DNA from: Deltaproteobacteria bacterium
GTDB lineage: Bacteria > Desulfobacterota > Binatia > Binatales > Binataceae
Assembly: GCA_021780225.1 (NCBI GenBank)
Contig: JAJXZF010000003.1
Coordinates: forward strand, 1-64,000
DNA length: 64,000 bases
Reading direction: 5' to 3'
This document shows, piece by piece, positions 37,469 to 46,240 of the stretch (position 1 is its first letter; each line of letters opens with the position of its first letter). Under the pieces are notes generated by a model that did no database searches, was not told where the DNA came from, and saw only the letters and a program-made list of their open reading frames with translations. The position numbers and the translations under genes are program-made.

Positions 37469-37773
37469 TTCGCGGCCGCTTTTCCGCGCAGGCGGCGTCC
37501 GCGGCGATCGCTTTTGCGATCATCGCGGGCGCCGCCGGATGCGGTCCGTCGGCGGAACAGGTCGCGCAGGCCAAGGCTCAGGCCGCCGCGGCGCAGGAGC
37601 GCGCCGAACGGGCGCAGGCCGCAGCCCGGAAGGCGCGCGAGGCCGCGATCAAAGCGCGGATCGCCGCGGATCAGGCGCAGCAGGCGGTTGACGACGCGAC
37701 CCGCGAAATCGATCGCGTCGCCGCGCATATCGACCAGATGCGGCGCGAACGCGACGGCGCATCCGGCGAATGA
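37465..37773 (+). CDS. small Ala-rich coiled-coil lipoprotein
   Basis: 102 aa, GTG start overlapping the preceding stop (GTGA). The N-terminal hydrophobic region (AASAAIAFAIIAGAAGCGPS) ends in a lipobox-like AAG-Cys at about residue 27. The rest is a Glu/Ala/Arg/Gln-rich helix (repeated A-Q-A-A-A, A-R-K-A, A-A-D-Q-A-Q-Q-A) that should form a coiled coil, like Lpp-type or OmpA-associated lipoproteins. Its coupling to an F420 oxidoreductase gene is unexplained. Confidence 0.65.
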   Translation: MIRGRFSAQAASAAIAFAIIAGAAGCGPSAEQVAQAKAQAAAAQERAERAQAAARKAREAAIKARIAADQAQQAVDDATREIDRVAAHIDQMRRERDGASGE

Positions 37774-37865
37774 GCGTCGCCGCCGCTTGTCTCGCTTCCA
37801 AACGCTTGCCATAACGCAACTTTGGCGCTCGCGGATATCGCGCGCGCGTGGGGGATCTTACAGTC

Positions 37866-38516
37866 ATGAAACTCTACAACATGAATCTGTCGAATTTCGC
37901 GACCAAATCGCGAATCGTGATCTACGAAAAGGGCGCGAACGTCGAAATCGCGCCGCCGCCCGGCACGGGATTGAAATCGCCGGAATATCTCGCGATCAAT
38001 CCGCTCGGCAAAATTCCCTGCCTCGACGCCGACGGCCTGATCCTTCCCGAATCCGAGGTCATCAACGAATTTCTCGAAGAGAAGTTTCCCAACCCGCGCC
38101 TGCTTCCCGCGACGCCCGAGGAGCGCGCGCGCGTGCGCCTCTTCACGCGCTTTCACGATCTCTATCTTGAACCGCCGCTGCGCGCGCTCTTCGGCCATCT
38201 GAATCCGAAGAGCCGCGACGACAAGGTCGTGACCGAGAAGCTCACCGAATTGCAGGGCCGGCTCGACTATCTCGAAACGATGCTTGCCCCCGGCGCTTAC
38301 GCCGCCGGCGCCGAATTCACGCTTGCGGACTGCGCGCTCGCGCCGACGATCTTTTTCGCCGTCAATATGCTGCCCGGATTCGGCGCGAAGCCGCCCCTCG
38401 AAGGCCGCCCGAAACTCGCGGCATGGTGGGCGAAGGTGCAGGAACGCCCGTCGATCAAAAAGGCGCTGGCCGAGATGGCCGAAGCGCTCCAGGCGATGCT
38501 CGGCGGCGGACGCTGA
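37866..38516 (+). CDS. glutathione S-transferase family protein
   Basis: 216 aa. The N-terminal thioredoxin-like domain is MKLYNMNLSNFATKSRIVIYEKG with the cis-Pro segment NPLGKIPCLDADG and LPESEVINEFLEE. The C-terminal all-helical domain ends LADCALAPTIFFAVN (the conserved Asp-containing motif) and WWAKVQERPSIKKAL. The ATG at 37866 gives the usual N-terminus; a GTG 18 nt upstream is also open. A strong terminator follows (38543-38576). Confidence 0.88.
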   Translation: MKLYNMNLSNFATKSRIVIYEKGANVEIAPPPGTGLKSPEYLAINPLGKIPCLDADGLILPESEVINEFLEEKFPNPRLLPATPEERARVRLFTRFHDLYLEPPLRALFGHLNPKSRDDKVVTEKLTELQGRLDYLETMLAPGAYAAGAEFTLADCALAPTIFFAVNMLPGFGAKPPLEGRPKLAAWWAKVQERPSIKKALAEMAEALQAMLGGGR

Positions 38517-38542
38517 AGCGCGCGCGGATTTTTTTCGAACGA

Positions 38543-38576
38543 ACGGCGCGGCGCCGCGACAGCGCCGCGCCGTTTT
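38543..38576 (+). terminator. rho-independent terminator after the GST gene
   Basis: ACGGCGCGGCG (38543-38553), 9-nt loop, CGCCGCGCCGT (38563-38573) with T-run TTTT. Strong 11-bp GC stem, 26 nt downstream of the GST stop. The convergent LLM gene ends at 38587. Confidence 0.8.
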
Positions 38577-38586
38577 CATTGTGCGG

Positions 38587-39636
38587 CTATGCGGCGGGCT
38601 TGCCGCGCGCCGCGCGCGATTTTTTGCGGAAATGCGGAATCACCTTGTCCGCGAACAGCTTCATCGACGCGCGCAGCTTCTTCGGCTCGATTCCCGGCAG
38701 CGCCAGCCCGAGCGCCAGATGGGTCGTGAACGACTGGATGCTCTCCAGATGCGCGATCGCGTCGTCCGGCGTGCCGACCATCAAGTCGAAATCTCCCAGC
38801 GCCGCGCGCCGCCGGAATTCGCCGAGCGGCGGAATCGCGCGGTAATTTTCGTCGCCCTTGACGTCGTTCGCCTCCGCGATCCACTGGCCGTAGCGCGTCA
38901 TCAGGTAGTGCAGGCCGAACTCGCATTCGTCCCACGCTTTTCCGGCCTTCGCCGCGACGTAGCCGAAGCGCAGTTGCGCGATATTGAAATCGTCGGGATT
39001 CCGGCCCGCCGCCTTCAGCGCCGCGCGATAGAGCTCGGCTTGGCGCGATCCGGTGCCCGCCAGATGGTAGCCGTTGCGCGCGGCTCGCTCGGTCGCCGGC
39101 CGCGTGCGCGCGCCGATCCAGATGGGCGGATGCGGCCGCTGAGTCGGCTTCGGGTAGAGCGTCGCGTTGCGCACCGTGTAGTGCTGCCCTTCGTAGGTGA
39201 CGTTGTCCTCGGTGAACAGCCGCCGCACGATTTCGACGCCCTCGCGCAGGCGCAGGCTCCGCTCCGCGCGCGGAATATTGAACGCCGCGAATTCGCTCGG
39301 CACGTAGCCCTGCCCGACGCCCAAATCGAACCGCCCGTTGGATAGCGCGTCGATCGTCGCCGCCTGCTCCGCGACGTGTATCGGATGATGCAGCGGCATC
39401 AGCAGCACGAAGGTGCCGATCCGGATGCGTTTCGTGCGCGCCGCGATCGCGGCCGCCAGCGGCATCATTGAGGGCGAATAGCCGTCTTTGACGAAATGAT
39501 GCTCGGTCAGCCAGATGGTGTCGAAACCGAGGTCTTCGGCCTCGGCCGCCAGATCGACATGTTTGCGATAGAGTTCCGCATAGGAAAGCTCGTCGCGCGA
39601 GGAATTGCGAAAGGACATCAACAGGCCGAAGTTCAT
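38587..39636 (-). CDS. LLM class flavin-dependent oxidoreductase
   Basis: 349 aa. MNFGLLMSFRNSSRDELSY, DTIWLTEHHFVKDGYSPS, RIRIGTFVLLMPLHHPIHVAEQ, FDLGVGQGYVPSEF and RPHPPIWIGARTRPATERAARNGYHL match the LLM family; the E-H-H motif in strand 2 and the long insert resemble the bacterial luciferase-like and alkanal monooxygenase-like members. Start at 39636 gives the standard N-terminus. Confidence 0.87.
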   Translation of the reverse strand: MNFGLLMSFRNSSRDELSYAELYRKHVDLAAEAEDLGFDTIWLTEHHFVKDGYSPSMMPLAAAIAARTKRIRIGTFVLLMPLHHPIHVAEQAATIDALSNGRFDLGVGQGYVPSEFAAFNIPRAERSLRLREGVEIVRRLFTEDNVTYEGQHYTVRNATLYPKPTQRPHPPIWIGARTRPATERAARNGYHLAGTGSRQAELYRAALKAAGRNPDDFNIAQLRFGYVAAKAGKAWDECEFGLHYLMTRYGQWIAEANDVKGDENYRAIPPLGEFRRRAALGDFDLMVGTPDDAIAHLESIQSFTTHLALGLALPGIEPKKLRASMKLFADKVIPHFRKKSRAARGKPAA

Positions 39637-39968
39637 CGTGGCGCCTCCTCTCCCGACTCGGGCGCCGCCGCGGATTTGCCGGGCCGGCCGCCGTTTCGCC
39701 GCTACGAATAGCCGCACCGAATCGAAAACGCCAGCGTCATGCAATTTCGCCGGGCGCGCGGCCGACCGGCGCACGGCATGCCGTTTGCTCGATATTCGTC
39801 AGGCGCGAAGATTCGCGCATCGGCCGGTTGATTTTTCCGGCCACCAAGCGCACCGGATGGCCGTTTGCGCGGCAATAATTTGCCGCCGCCGACGCATCTA
39901 CGGCGCGTCGCGTCGCGGTCCGGATCTGACGCGATGCGGCCTGAGCTGAGCGAGCGGGAATTGGAATC

Positions 39969-40358
39969 GTGGCGGTGCGAACTCTGATTGTTGAAGACGA
40001 ACCGATGACGCGGCGGTTGTTGACCTTGCGCCTGGAGCATATCGGATGCGAGGTGGTCGGCGCGGCGGACAACCCGCGCGACGGCTTGAGCCGTTTCCGC
40101 GAATCGCATCCCGACCTGGTTACGCTTGATATCCAGATGCCCGAGTACGACGGGCTCGACTCCGCCGGCCTGTTCGACGCGATTCGAAGCGAAGACCCGC
40201 GCTGCGAAATCGCGGTGATTACCGCCTCCGCCTTTCCTGCTCATCGCGAACGCTTCATCAAGGCGGGCGCGCTCTTGTATGAGCTCAAGCCGGTCGATTT
40301 CCGGCGCCTTGCCGACGAACTGCGCAAATACTTCCCATCCCTGAACCGCTCCACCTAG
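39969..40358 (+). CDS. single-domain response regulator (REC)
   Basis: 129 aa receiver domain, GTG start. Acidic pocket VEDEP, phospho-acceptor Asp in LVTLDIQMPEYDG (about residue 54), Thr-position segment AVITASAF and the conserved Lys in ELKPVDF. No output domain, so it is either CheY-like or part of a phosphorelay; no kinase is nearby. Its TAG stop is part of the CTAG that starts MITE copy 5 (40355), so the element may have altered its C-terminus. The ~330-bp gap before it (39637-39968) holds no feature I can support. Confidence 0.85.
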   Translation: MAVRTLIVEDEPMTRRLLTLRLEHIGCEVVGAADNPRDGLSRFRESHPDLVTLDIQMPEYDGLDSAGLFDAIRSEDPRCEIAVITASAFPAHRERFIKAGALLYELKPVDFRRLADELRKYFPSLNRST

Positions 40359-40562
40359 TGTGGCGTCCCGCAAATAACTTCCATCTGGCGCCCTATCAGC
40401 TTGGCGCGCAAGTCGCCCACCGCGGGACGACAAGGGATGGATTGCCGGGTCCGGGCCCGGCAATGACGAACCGAGTTGGTCATGCCCGGACTTGATCCGG
40501 GCATCCACGCCGAGCGCATGGTAAACGCAGAGCGCAAACTTATCCAGGAGACGCCTCACTAG
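40355..40562. repeat. MITE-like dispersed repeat, copy 5 (CTAG at both ends)
   Basis: 208 bp from CTAGTGTGGCGTCCCGCAAA to GGAGACGCCTCACTAG. CTAG flanks both ends, consistent with either a CTAG target duplication or CTAG as part of the terminal repeat. Internal palindromes as in copies 2 and 3. The first CTAG provides the stop codon of the response regulator. From 40563 to 40785 there is no gene I can support. Confidence 0.9.
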
Positions 40563-40785
40563 CCGTCCGCGTTTCAGTCGAGGCGGCTTTGAGGCGTGCC
40601 GTCCGCGATGCATGGAACTATGTGACGCTAATACAGTCTTGGCCTGAAATTACCTTTCGGTCGTATCCGCGAGCCAAGCTTTCGTCGGGCGTTCAGATTA
40701 AACTTTCACGCTGTGGAAACAATTCGGAACGGCCAGTTGAGCGAACGGTTGGCGAAATGCTAAATGCGAATTCAGAGGGAAGTGT

Positions 40786-42225
40786 GTGAAAGGTTTTGTA
40801 CCTACGCCTGAATCTGTCGTCGATCGAATGGTTGAGCGGCTGTTCAGGGATCGCCCGCCCTCGGCAAGCTCGACAGTTCTCGATCCTGGCTGCGGCGAGG
40901 GCGCATTTATTCAAGGAATTCTCCGATGGCGTAAGCGCAATGGCGCCGAGCTTCCACAGATCTTGGGCGTGGAATCGGATTCTCGAAGAAGTCGCCGTGC
41001 AGAGCGTGAATTTGCCGGGATTCCTCAGATTCAAATCAGGAAAACGGATTTTCTCTCCGGCTCATGTGACGATTCTTTCGATTACATTGTCGGAAACCCT
41101 CCGTATGTGTCGATTTTGGGATTGTCAGAGATCGAAAAGCGGCTTTATCGCGCCCGTTATTCGACCGCGCAGGGCAGATTCGATCTATACCTGTTATTTT
41201 TCGAGCAGGCGCTGCGCCTGTTAAAGGAAGACGGCCGGTTGGTGTTTATCACTCCTGAAAAATATTTATATGTCGACACGGCGAATCCACTGCGAATGTT
41301 ATTAAATCGATTCGATGTTGAAGAAATCGAATTGGCTGACGAGTCGACGTTCGGACCATTGGTGACGTATCCCACGGTAACAACAGTTTCCAAACGCCGG
41401 TACTCGGGTCGCACCAAGGTCATCCGAAGAGACGGCGCGATAAAGCACATTGCGCTTTGTAGTGGCGAACAGTCTTGGATGCCTTTAATCGTCGGCGGAG
41501 CTCAGTCAAAATTTGACGCGCTCCTTGGCGAATTTTGCCTTCGAATCAGCGCTGGTGTCGCAACTGGAGCCGACGAAGTATTTGTTTTGAAAAACGAAGA
41601 GATTGATAATCCCCTCAGGCCGTTCACAATTCCAACGATAGCGGGCCGTGAACTGGGAAATGAAAATCCGCGTCTCGCCGCCCGATCCTCGATGCTGATT
41701 CCATATACACTGGACGGCCGCCTGATTCCCGAATCAAAGCTGGGTTCGCTCGGATTGTATCTTCGACAGGATGGCGCAGCCCGCAAGCTCAAAGCAAGAA
41801 CGTGCGTTCGAAGAAAGCCATGGTACGCATTTCATGAAACTCCGCCTTTGCGGGATATCCTGAATCCAAAGATCCTCTGCAAAGATATAGTTGCGTCTCC
41901 GCGCTTTTGGATTGATCGGAGCGGGGAAATCGTTCCCAGGCATTCTGTATATTATATCGTCCCGAAAAACGCGGCGATCGTCGATGATTTGTGCGAATTC
42001 CTTAATTCAGAAACCGCGGCCGATTGGCTTCGCAGCAATTGTCAGCGGGCGGCGAATAATTTTATCCGTCTTCAAAGCCGCGTGCTGAAGCGTCTGCCGA
42101 TTCCGGGCGAGATTGCCGAACGGTTCCGCCGCCCGGCTGATCAGTCTCTACAGATCGCAAGCCACAAGACATATAGCCGGCGGTCGGTTCTCGGTTCGTC
42201 CGAATTGCTCGATTTCGCGCGATGA
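40786..42225 (+). CDS. type II N6-adenine DNA methyltransferase (gamma class, TaqI-like)
   Basis: 479 aa. SAM motif I VLDPGCGEGAFIQG (residues ~31-44) precedes the catalytic NPPYVS (about 103-108), the gamma-class order; Eco57I/TaqI-type enzymes with this layout make N6-methyladenine. The rest is a target-recognition region (ISAGVATGADEVFVL, PTIAGREL, FIRLQSRVLKRLPIP). GTG start preceded by GAGGGA. The stop overlaps the start of the next gene (ATGA). AT-rich compared with its neighbours. Confidence 0.87.
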   Translation: MKGFVPTPESVVDRMVERLFRDRPPSASSTVLDPGCGEGAFIQGILRWRKRNGAELPQILGVESDSRRSRRAEREFAGIPQIQIRKTDFLSGSCDDSFDYIVGNPPYVSILGLSEIEKRLYRARYSTAQGRFDLYLLFFEQALRLLKEDGRLVFITPEKYLYVDTANPLRMLLNRFDVEEIELADESTFGPLVTYPTVTTVSKRRYSGRTKVIRRDGAIKHIALCSGEQSWMPLIVGGAQSKFDALLGEFCLRISAGVATGADEVFVLKNEEIDNPLRPFTIPTIAGRELGNENPRLAARSSMLIPYTLDGRLIPESKLGSLGLYLRQDGAARKLKARTCVRRKPWYAFHETPPLRDILNPKILCKDIVASPRFWIDRSGEIVPRHSVYYIVPKNAAIVDDLCEFLNSETAADWLRSNCQRAANNFIRLQSRVLKRLPIPGEIAERFRRPADQSLQIASHKTYSRRSVLGSSELLDFAR

Positions 42226-43001
42226 GTACGCCGTTTGATTTGGTGGTCGAGCGCATCGCCAGCGAGCGATATCATAACCAACGGCGACAGATTCATTCCG
42301 ATTTGGTGAGCCAGGGCGTAGTTCGCGATCTTGCGGAAAAGTGCGAAACGCTGCGCGCCGATATCGACTTAGGGCGCGTTCGAACCTGGCTTAATTCCAA
42401 GACGCCGGGAGCGCGCGGACGCAAAATTGATCTCCTCATTGGAGAAGCCGCCCCGGACGGAAAGCCGGACTTGCACAAACTTAGGATCTGCGTTGAAAAC
42501 AAATCCGTCTGGACGGCGCATCGCAACGTGGACGCGCGGTATGACGACCTCAACGACGCATTGCAGGTTATCCATAGTGTCAAGTCTGAAGCGGTGCTGG
42601 TGGCTACGGTCATCGTTGGCGTTGCGCCGCGAGTGCTGAACGTGGCGGATCAGGTTAAAAAACATTACCGTAATGATCCCGAAAAATTCGCCGAATACGT
42701 CCTGCCGCGGCTGTCATCGGGCGATCCGACGCTTTGGGATGAATTTCAGTTCGCTATCAGTGAGAACGACCCTCGCGATGCGCGGAAAACGATCGAGAAG
42801 TTCCGCTCATTACCTACTCGACCGCCCGGCCACACTCACTTGAGAGGATATGATTTCATTCTGCTCGTGCCGGTTTTCGTTGATAACGTTAATCGTCCGC
42901 GAATTGAGCGGGAACACGCTTTGGGCATTGACGTGGACGCTGAATACTCTCGGATGATCGATCGGATCTGTCGCGCCTACGCGGTAAGGTTCAAAGATTA
43001 G
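42222..43001 (+). CDS. type II restriction endonuclease, PD-(D/E)XK-like
   Basis: 259 aa, start overlapping the methyltransferase stop by 4 nt. The nuclease signature is seen as GRKIDLLIGE (Asp at about residue 68) and, after a strand, RICVENKSVWTAHRN (E-N-K at about 90-92), i.e. D-x(n)-E-x-K. A helix follows (ARYDDLNDALQV). Coupled with the gamma-class methyltransferase it forms a complete type II system. No BLAST-level family recognised; specificity unknown. Confidence 0.78.
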   Translation: MSTPFDLVVERIASERYHNQRRQIHSDLVSQGVVRDLAEKCETLRADIDLGRVRTWLNSKTPGARGRKIDLLIGEAAPDGKPDLHKLRICVENKSVWTAHRNVDARYDDLNDALQVIHSVKSEAVLVATVIVGVAPRVLNVADQVKKHYRNDPEKFAEYVLPRLSSGDPTLWDEFQFAISENDPRDARKTIEKFRSLPTRPPGHTHLRGYDFILLVPVFVDNVNRPRIEREHALGIDVDAEYSRMIDRICRAYAVRFKD

Positions 43002-43194
43002 AAATAAAAGATCAGCGCCGGAGTTCCTTTCCTTCAGCCCAAGCTTGACGCCAACTACAAAGCCGTGTGCGGCGCGATCTATCCGTGGGCGGGGCGGGAT
43101 GCGCCGGCATAGTTTTCCCTAAACTCGCGAGGCCGGCGGTGCTAACCTTGTCCGCGCGCGATCCGAATCCGCGCGTTTGCAAGGAGCGTCCGCG

Positions 43195-44211
43195 ATGGCC
43201 GAAAGAAAAAATCGCCAATGGCTGCTGGCCGCCCGCCCGCAGGGGCTGATCAAAACCTCCGATTTCAAATGGAACGAAACCATCGTCCCTCCCCTCAAGG
43301 ACGGCGAAGTTTTGATCCGCAATCTTGCCTTCTCGTTCGACCCGACTCAGCGCGGCTGGATGTCCTTCGACACCTATATCCCCGCGATTCCGCTCGGGCG
43401 GCCAATGATGGCCGCGGCGGCCGGCGAAATCGTCGAATCGAAAAAGCCGGGATTCGCGCCGGGCGATCTCGTGCAGGGGTTGTTCGGATGGGAGGACTAT
43501 ACGACCACCGCGGGCGCTGGGCTGTTCGCGATGCAAAAGCTCGCGCCGGGGACTGACCCGCTGCTCGCGCTCTCGCTATTCGGAATCACGGGCTTGACCG
43601 CGTACTTCGGAACGCTCGCGGTCGGCCAGCCGCGCGCGGGGGAGACCTTCGTCGTTTCGGGCGCCGCGGGCGCGACCGGGTCGGTCGCCGGCATGATCGC
43701 CAAAATCAAAGGATGCCGGGTCGTCGGGATCGCGGGTGGATCGGAAAAGTGCGAATGGCTGACGGGCGAGGCCGGCTTCGACGCCGCCATCGACTACAAA
43801 CGCGAGAACGTCGGCGAGGCGCTCGGGCGCGTCTGTCCAAAGGGAATCGACGCCTATTTCGACAACGTCGGCGGCGAAATCCTCGACCACGCGCTGGCGA
43901 ATCTGGCGAACCGCGCGCGCGTCGTGCTGTGCGGGGCGATATCGCAATACAACGAGGAAAAAGGCGTGTTCGGAGCCGGCCCGAAGAATTATTTCAATCT
44001 GGTCTTTCGCGCGGCGCGGATGGAAGGTTTTCTGGTCTTTCAGTTCGCCGACAGCTATCCCGAGGCGATCGCCGACCTGTCGAAGTGGTACGTTGAGGGC
44101 AAAATCAAAAACAAGCTCGACCTGGCGCGGGGACTCGAACATTGTCCGGAGACGCTGATCCGGCTCTTCACAGGCGCGAACTGGGGCAAGCAGCTCCTTA
44201 AGATGTCGTGA
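43195..44211 (+). CDS. NADP-dependent oxidoreductase, PTGR/2-alkenal reductase type (MDR)
   Basis: 338 aa zinc-free medium-chain reductase. RQWLLAARPQGLIKTSDF, SFDPTQRGWM, GFAPGDLVQGLFGWEDY, FGITGLTAYFG, VVSGAAGATGSVAGMIAKIKGCRVVGIAGG (nucleotide motif) and YFDNVGGEILD match the LTB4DH/curA family that reduces C=C of enones. Start at 43195 (ATG) with AAGGAG 12 nt upstream. Confidence 0.9.
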   Translation: MAERKNRQWLLAARPQGLIKTSDFKWNETIVPPLKDGEVLIRNLAFSFDPTQRGWMSFDTYIPAIPLGRPMMAAAAGEIVESKKPGFAPGDLVQGLFGWEDYTTTAGAGLFAMQKLAPGTDPLLALSLFGITGLTAYFGTLAVGQPRAGETFVVSGAAGATGSVAGMIAKIKGCRVVGIAGGSEKCEWLTGEAGFDAAIDYKRENVGEALGRVCPKGIDAYFDNVGGEILDHALANLANRARVVLCGAISQYNEEKGVFGAGPKNYFNLVFRAARMEGFLVFQFADSYPEAIADLSKWYVEGKIKNKLDLARGLEHCPETLIRLFTGANWGKQLLKMS

Positions 44212-44222
44212 CGGGGCAGGCT

Positions 44223-44457
44223 CGTACATCGAATGTACGCGATCGGACGGCTCGGGCGCGTCTGTGGAAAATGCGTGGATAACCTGACGGAGAATTCTTG
44301 ATAGAGCGTTTCGCGATTTGGTGTCTGTTAAATTTTATTCAATAAAATCAATAGCTTAAGCGATATTTTCTCCGCTGTTCGGCGCTTCAGCCGCCACTTT
44401 CGTCGAATCTTTGTGACCTGTTGATAAGTTGGGCGTCCCGGATTTTCCGAGACGCCC
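44223..44457. other. AT-rich intergenic region with DnaA-box-like sites (oriC-like candidate)
   Basis: Between convergent genes. It contains TGTGGAAAA (44263-44271), CGTGGATAA (44274-44282) and TGTTGATAA (44419-44427), whose complements TTTTCCACA, TTATCCACG and TTATCAACA resemble the DnaA box TTWTNCACA. There is an AT-rich core (44320-44380) with a palindrome ATTTTATT-c-AATAAAAT (44332-44348), and CGTACAT-cga-ATGTACG at 44223-44239. No dnaA, dnaN or recF in the window, so replication-origin function is only a possibility; gyrB/gyrA lie about 40 kb away. Confidence 0.35.
44430..44457. terminator. GC hairpin downstream of the LLM gene at 44482
   Basis: GGGCGTC-c-CGG ... CCG-a-GACGCCC with one mismatch, between the 3' ends of two convergent genes. 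No T-run. Probably a bidirectional terminator. Confidence 0.45.
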
Positions 44458-44481
44458 AGGCATATTAACATCAGGAGCGGA

Positions 44482-45333
44482 CTATTTCCGCAATTTCCCG
44501 CTTAACGATGCATAAGCATCCAATAGCGGCATCACTTTGTCGGCCTTCGCCGGCGGCAAAGGAAAAATAAGATGGGTAAAGCCCATCTCCATGACGCGGC
44601 GCGCCGCGTCTTCCTTGCCTGGCGCCGCGAACAGGCCAAGCTGGATCGTATCGAAGCGTCGGCCGGCGCGATTTGCCGCCTCACGTAGCGCGTTCACGCC
44701 TTCGGCAAGTTGTTCGGGCTTGCGATTAATCGGCATCCATCCGTCGCAATAATCGACGACTCGCTCCGGCGCACGCTTCGCCTCCGAGCCGAGCAGAATC
44801 GGTGGTCCGCCTGCTTGAACCGGTTTCGGATAGCTCCAAATCGGATCGAAATTGACGAATTCCCCATGGAATTCAGCCGCTTCCTTCGACCAAATCGCGC
44901 GTATCGCGAGAATCCGTTCACGCAGGATTTTCCATCGCGATTTGAAGTTGGTGCCGTGATTCTCCATCTCTTCGGCGTTCCATCCGCCGCCGATTCCGAG
45001 AACCAAACGTCCGCCAGAAATAAAATCGAGCGACGCGGCTTCTTTCGCGAGCAAAATCGGGTCGCGTTCGATCACGAGACAGATTCCTGTGCCGAGCTTG
45101 ATTCGCTTCGTCACGACCGCCGCGGCGGTCAGCGCGACGAATTGATCGTGCGTGTGCGAATACTCCATCGGGAGTTCGCCGCCGCCCGGCCACGGCGACT
45201 TACGGCTCGTTGGAATGTGCGTATGCTCAGGAAAGAACAGCGAATCGAGACCGCGCTCTTCGACGGCCCGCGCCAGCTCGGCCGGCTGGATCGCATAGTC
45301 GGTCGGAAACATCATTACGCCAAACGTTGCCAT
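44482..45333 (-). CDS. LLM class F420-dependent oxidoreductase (TIGR03619-like)
   Basis: 283 aa. TFGVMMFPTDYAIQPAELA, LFFPEHTHIPTSRKSPWPGGG, RIKLGTGICLVIERDPILLAKEAASLD, LVLGIGGGWNAEEMENHG and GPPILLGSEAKRAPERVVDYCDGWMP are typical of the F420 group often seen in multiple copies. Preceded by a ~250-bp gap that contains a GST gene fragment. Substrate unknown. Confidence 0.87.
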   Translation of the reverse strand: MATFGVMMFPTDYAIQPAELARAVEERGLDSLFFPEHTHIPTSRKSPWPGGGELPMEYSHTHDQFVALTAAAVVTKRIKLGTGICLVIERDPILLAKEAASLDFISGGRLVLGIGGGWNAEEMENHGTNFKSRWKILRERILAIRAIWSKEAAEFHGEFVNFDPIWSYPKPVQAGGPPILLGSEAKRAPERVVDYCDGWMPINRKPEQLAEGVNALREAANRAGRRFDTIQLGLFAAPGKEDAARRVMEMGFTHLIFPLPPAKADKVMPLLDAYASLSGKLRK

Positions 45334-45457
45334 GACATCACTCCCCTGGATTATTTGATTATCGTCAATATTTCGGACTTGGCGCCATCAGGCGCCACGG
45401 CATGTCCCGATGCGTCCCGCGGCGCCACTTGACGCCACAGGCGCCCGACGCACCATA

Positions 45458-45562
45458 TCAACCCCGCCTTGCGCGGGCCCATCGCGCGAACAGCCGGTAG
45501 CGCAGCGCCGCGCGCATCTTCATCGAGTAGGGCCAACCGCAAGCGCCCATCAGCTTCGGCAT
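45458..45562 (-). pseudogene. N-terminal fragment of a GST-like gene
   Basis: A 34-codon frame on the minus strand, MPKLMGACGWPYSMKMRAALRYR followed by a few residues and a stop. The S-P-Y-S-M-K-M-R-A-x-L-R-Y-R pattern is the N-terminal strand-helix of a class of GST-like proteins. The rest of the domain is missing, so this appears to be a remnant. The intact GST gene at 45582 lies just 20 bp away but differs in sequence. Low-level evidence. Confidence 0.35.
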
Positions 45563-45581
45563 CGCGGTTTCCGGCGCACGG

Positions 45582-46190
45582 TCAGGCCTTCGCGCTCGGC
45601 CGCGACGAGACCTCGGCGTGCCATCGCGCGAGATTCTTCTGCTCCGGCTTGATCGTTATTTTCGAGATGCGGCCGAAGTCAATCGCGATCATCGCGGTGA
45701 TATCGGCGATCGTGTATTTGTCGCCCGCGATAAAGCGGCGGTTCGCAAGTTCGCCGTCGAGCCACGCCAGCGCGTCTTCGGCGTTCTGGCGCTGCGCTTC
45801 GGCGTAATCGGGCACCTGGCGGATGCGGCCTTTGAAGAAGTCGTGCCGCTGGCGGAACGAGTCCGCGATCGGGAGCAGCAGATAGAGTTCCATCCGCCGC
45901 TGCCACATCTCGACCAGCGCGCGCTCTTTCGCGCCGGCGCCGAACAGCGGCGGTTCGGGATGGGTCTCCTCGAAGTAGCGGCAAATCGCGACGCTCTCGG
46001 CGATATGCGCGCCGTCGTCAAGCTCCAGCACGGGCACGCCCGCCATCGGATTGATCTTGCGGAAATCCGGGCCGCGGTTCACGGCCTTGACGATATCGAC
46101 CTGTTCGTAGGGAACCTGGATGCCCTTTTCGGCGAGGAAGACGCGCACCCGGCGCGGATTCGGAGCTGCCTGCGAATCGTAGATTTTCAT
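45582..46190 (-). CDS. glutathione S-transferase family protein
   Basis: 202 aa. MKIYDSQAAPNPRRVRVFLAEKG (thioredoxin-like domain), NPMAGVPVLELDDG with the cis-Pro, HIAESVAICRYFEE, and a C-terminal helical domain with FIAGDKYTIADITAMIAIDFG. Start ATG at 46190 with GGAGGCG upstream. A 19-bp palindrome overlaps its probable promoter (46241-46273). Confidence 0.88.
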   Translation of the reverse strand: MKIYDSQAAPNPRRVRVFLAEKGIQVPYEQVDIVKAVNRGPDFRKINPMAGVPVLELDDGAHIAESVAICRYFEETHPEPPLFGAGAKERALVEMWQRRMELYLLLPIADSFRQRHDFFKGRIRQVPDYAEAQRQNAEDALAWLDGELANRRFIAGDKYTIADITAMIAIDFGRISKITIKPEQKNLARWHAEVSSRPSAKA

Positions 46191-46240
46191 TGACGCCTCC
46201 ACGAGATGGATCGTGCGGCGCGGACCGGCCGCACCAGCGA

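Noticed and set aside
39637-39968. Short minus-strand frames in the gap before the response regulator
   Set aside because: They overlap the regulator antisense and show no family pattern.
40589-40789. 66-codon frame before the second methyltransferase
   Set aside because: TTG start without RBS, overlaps the methyltransferase start, no similarity recognised.
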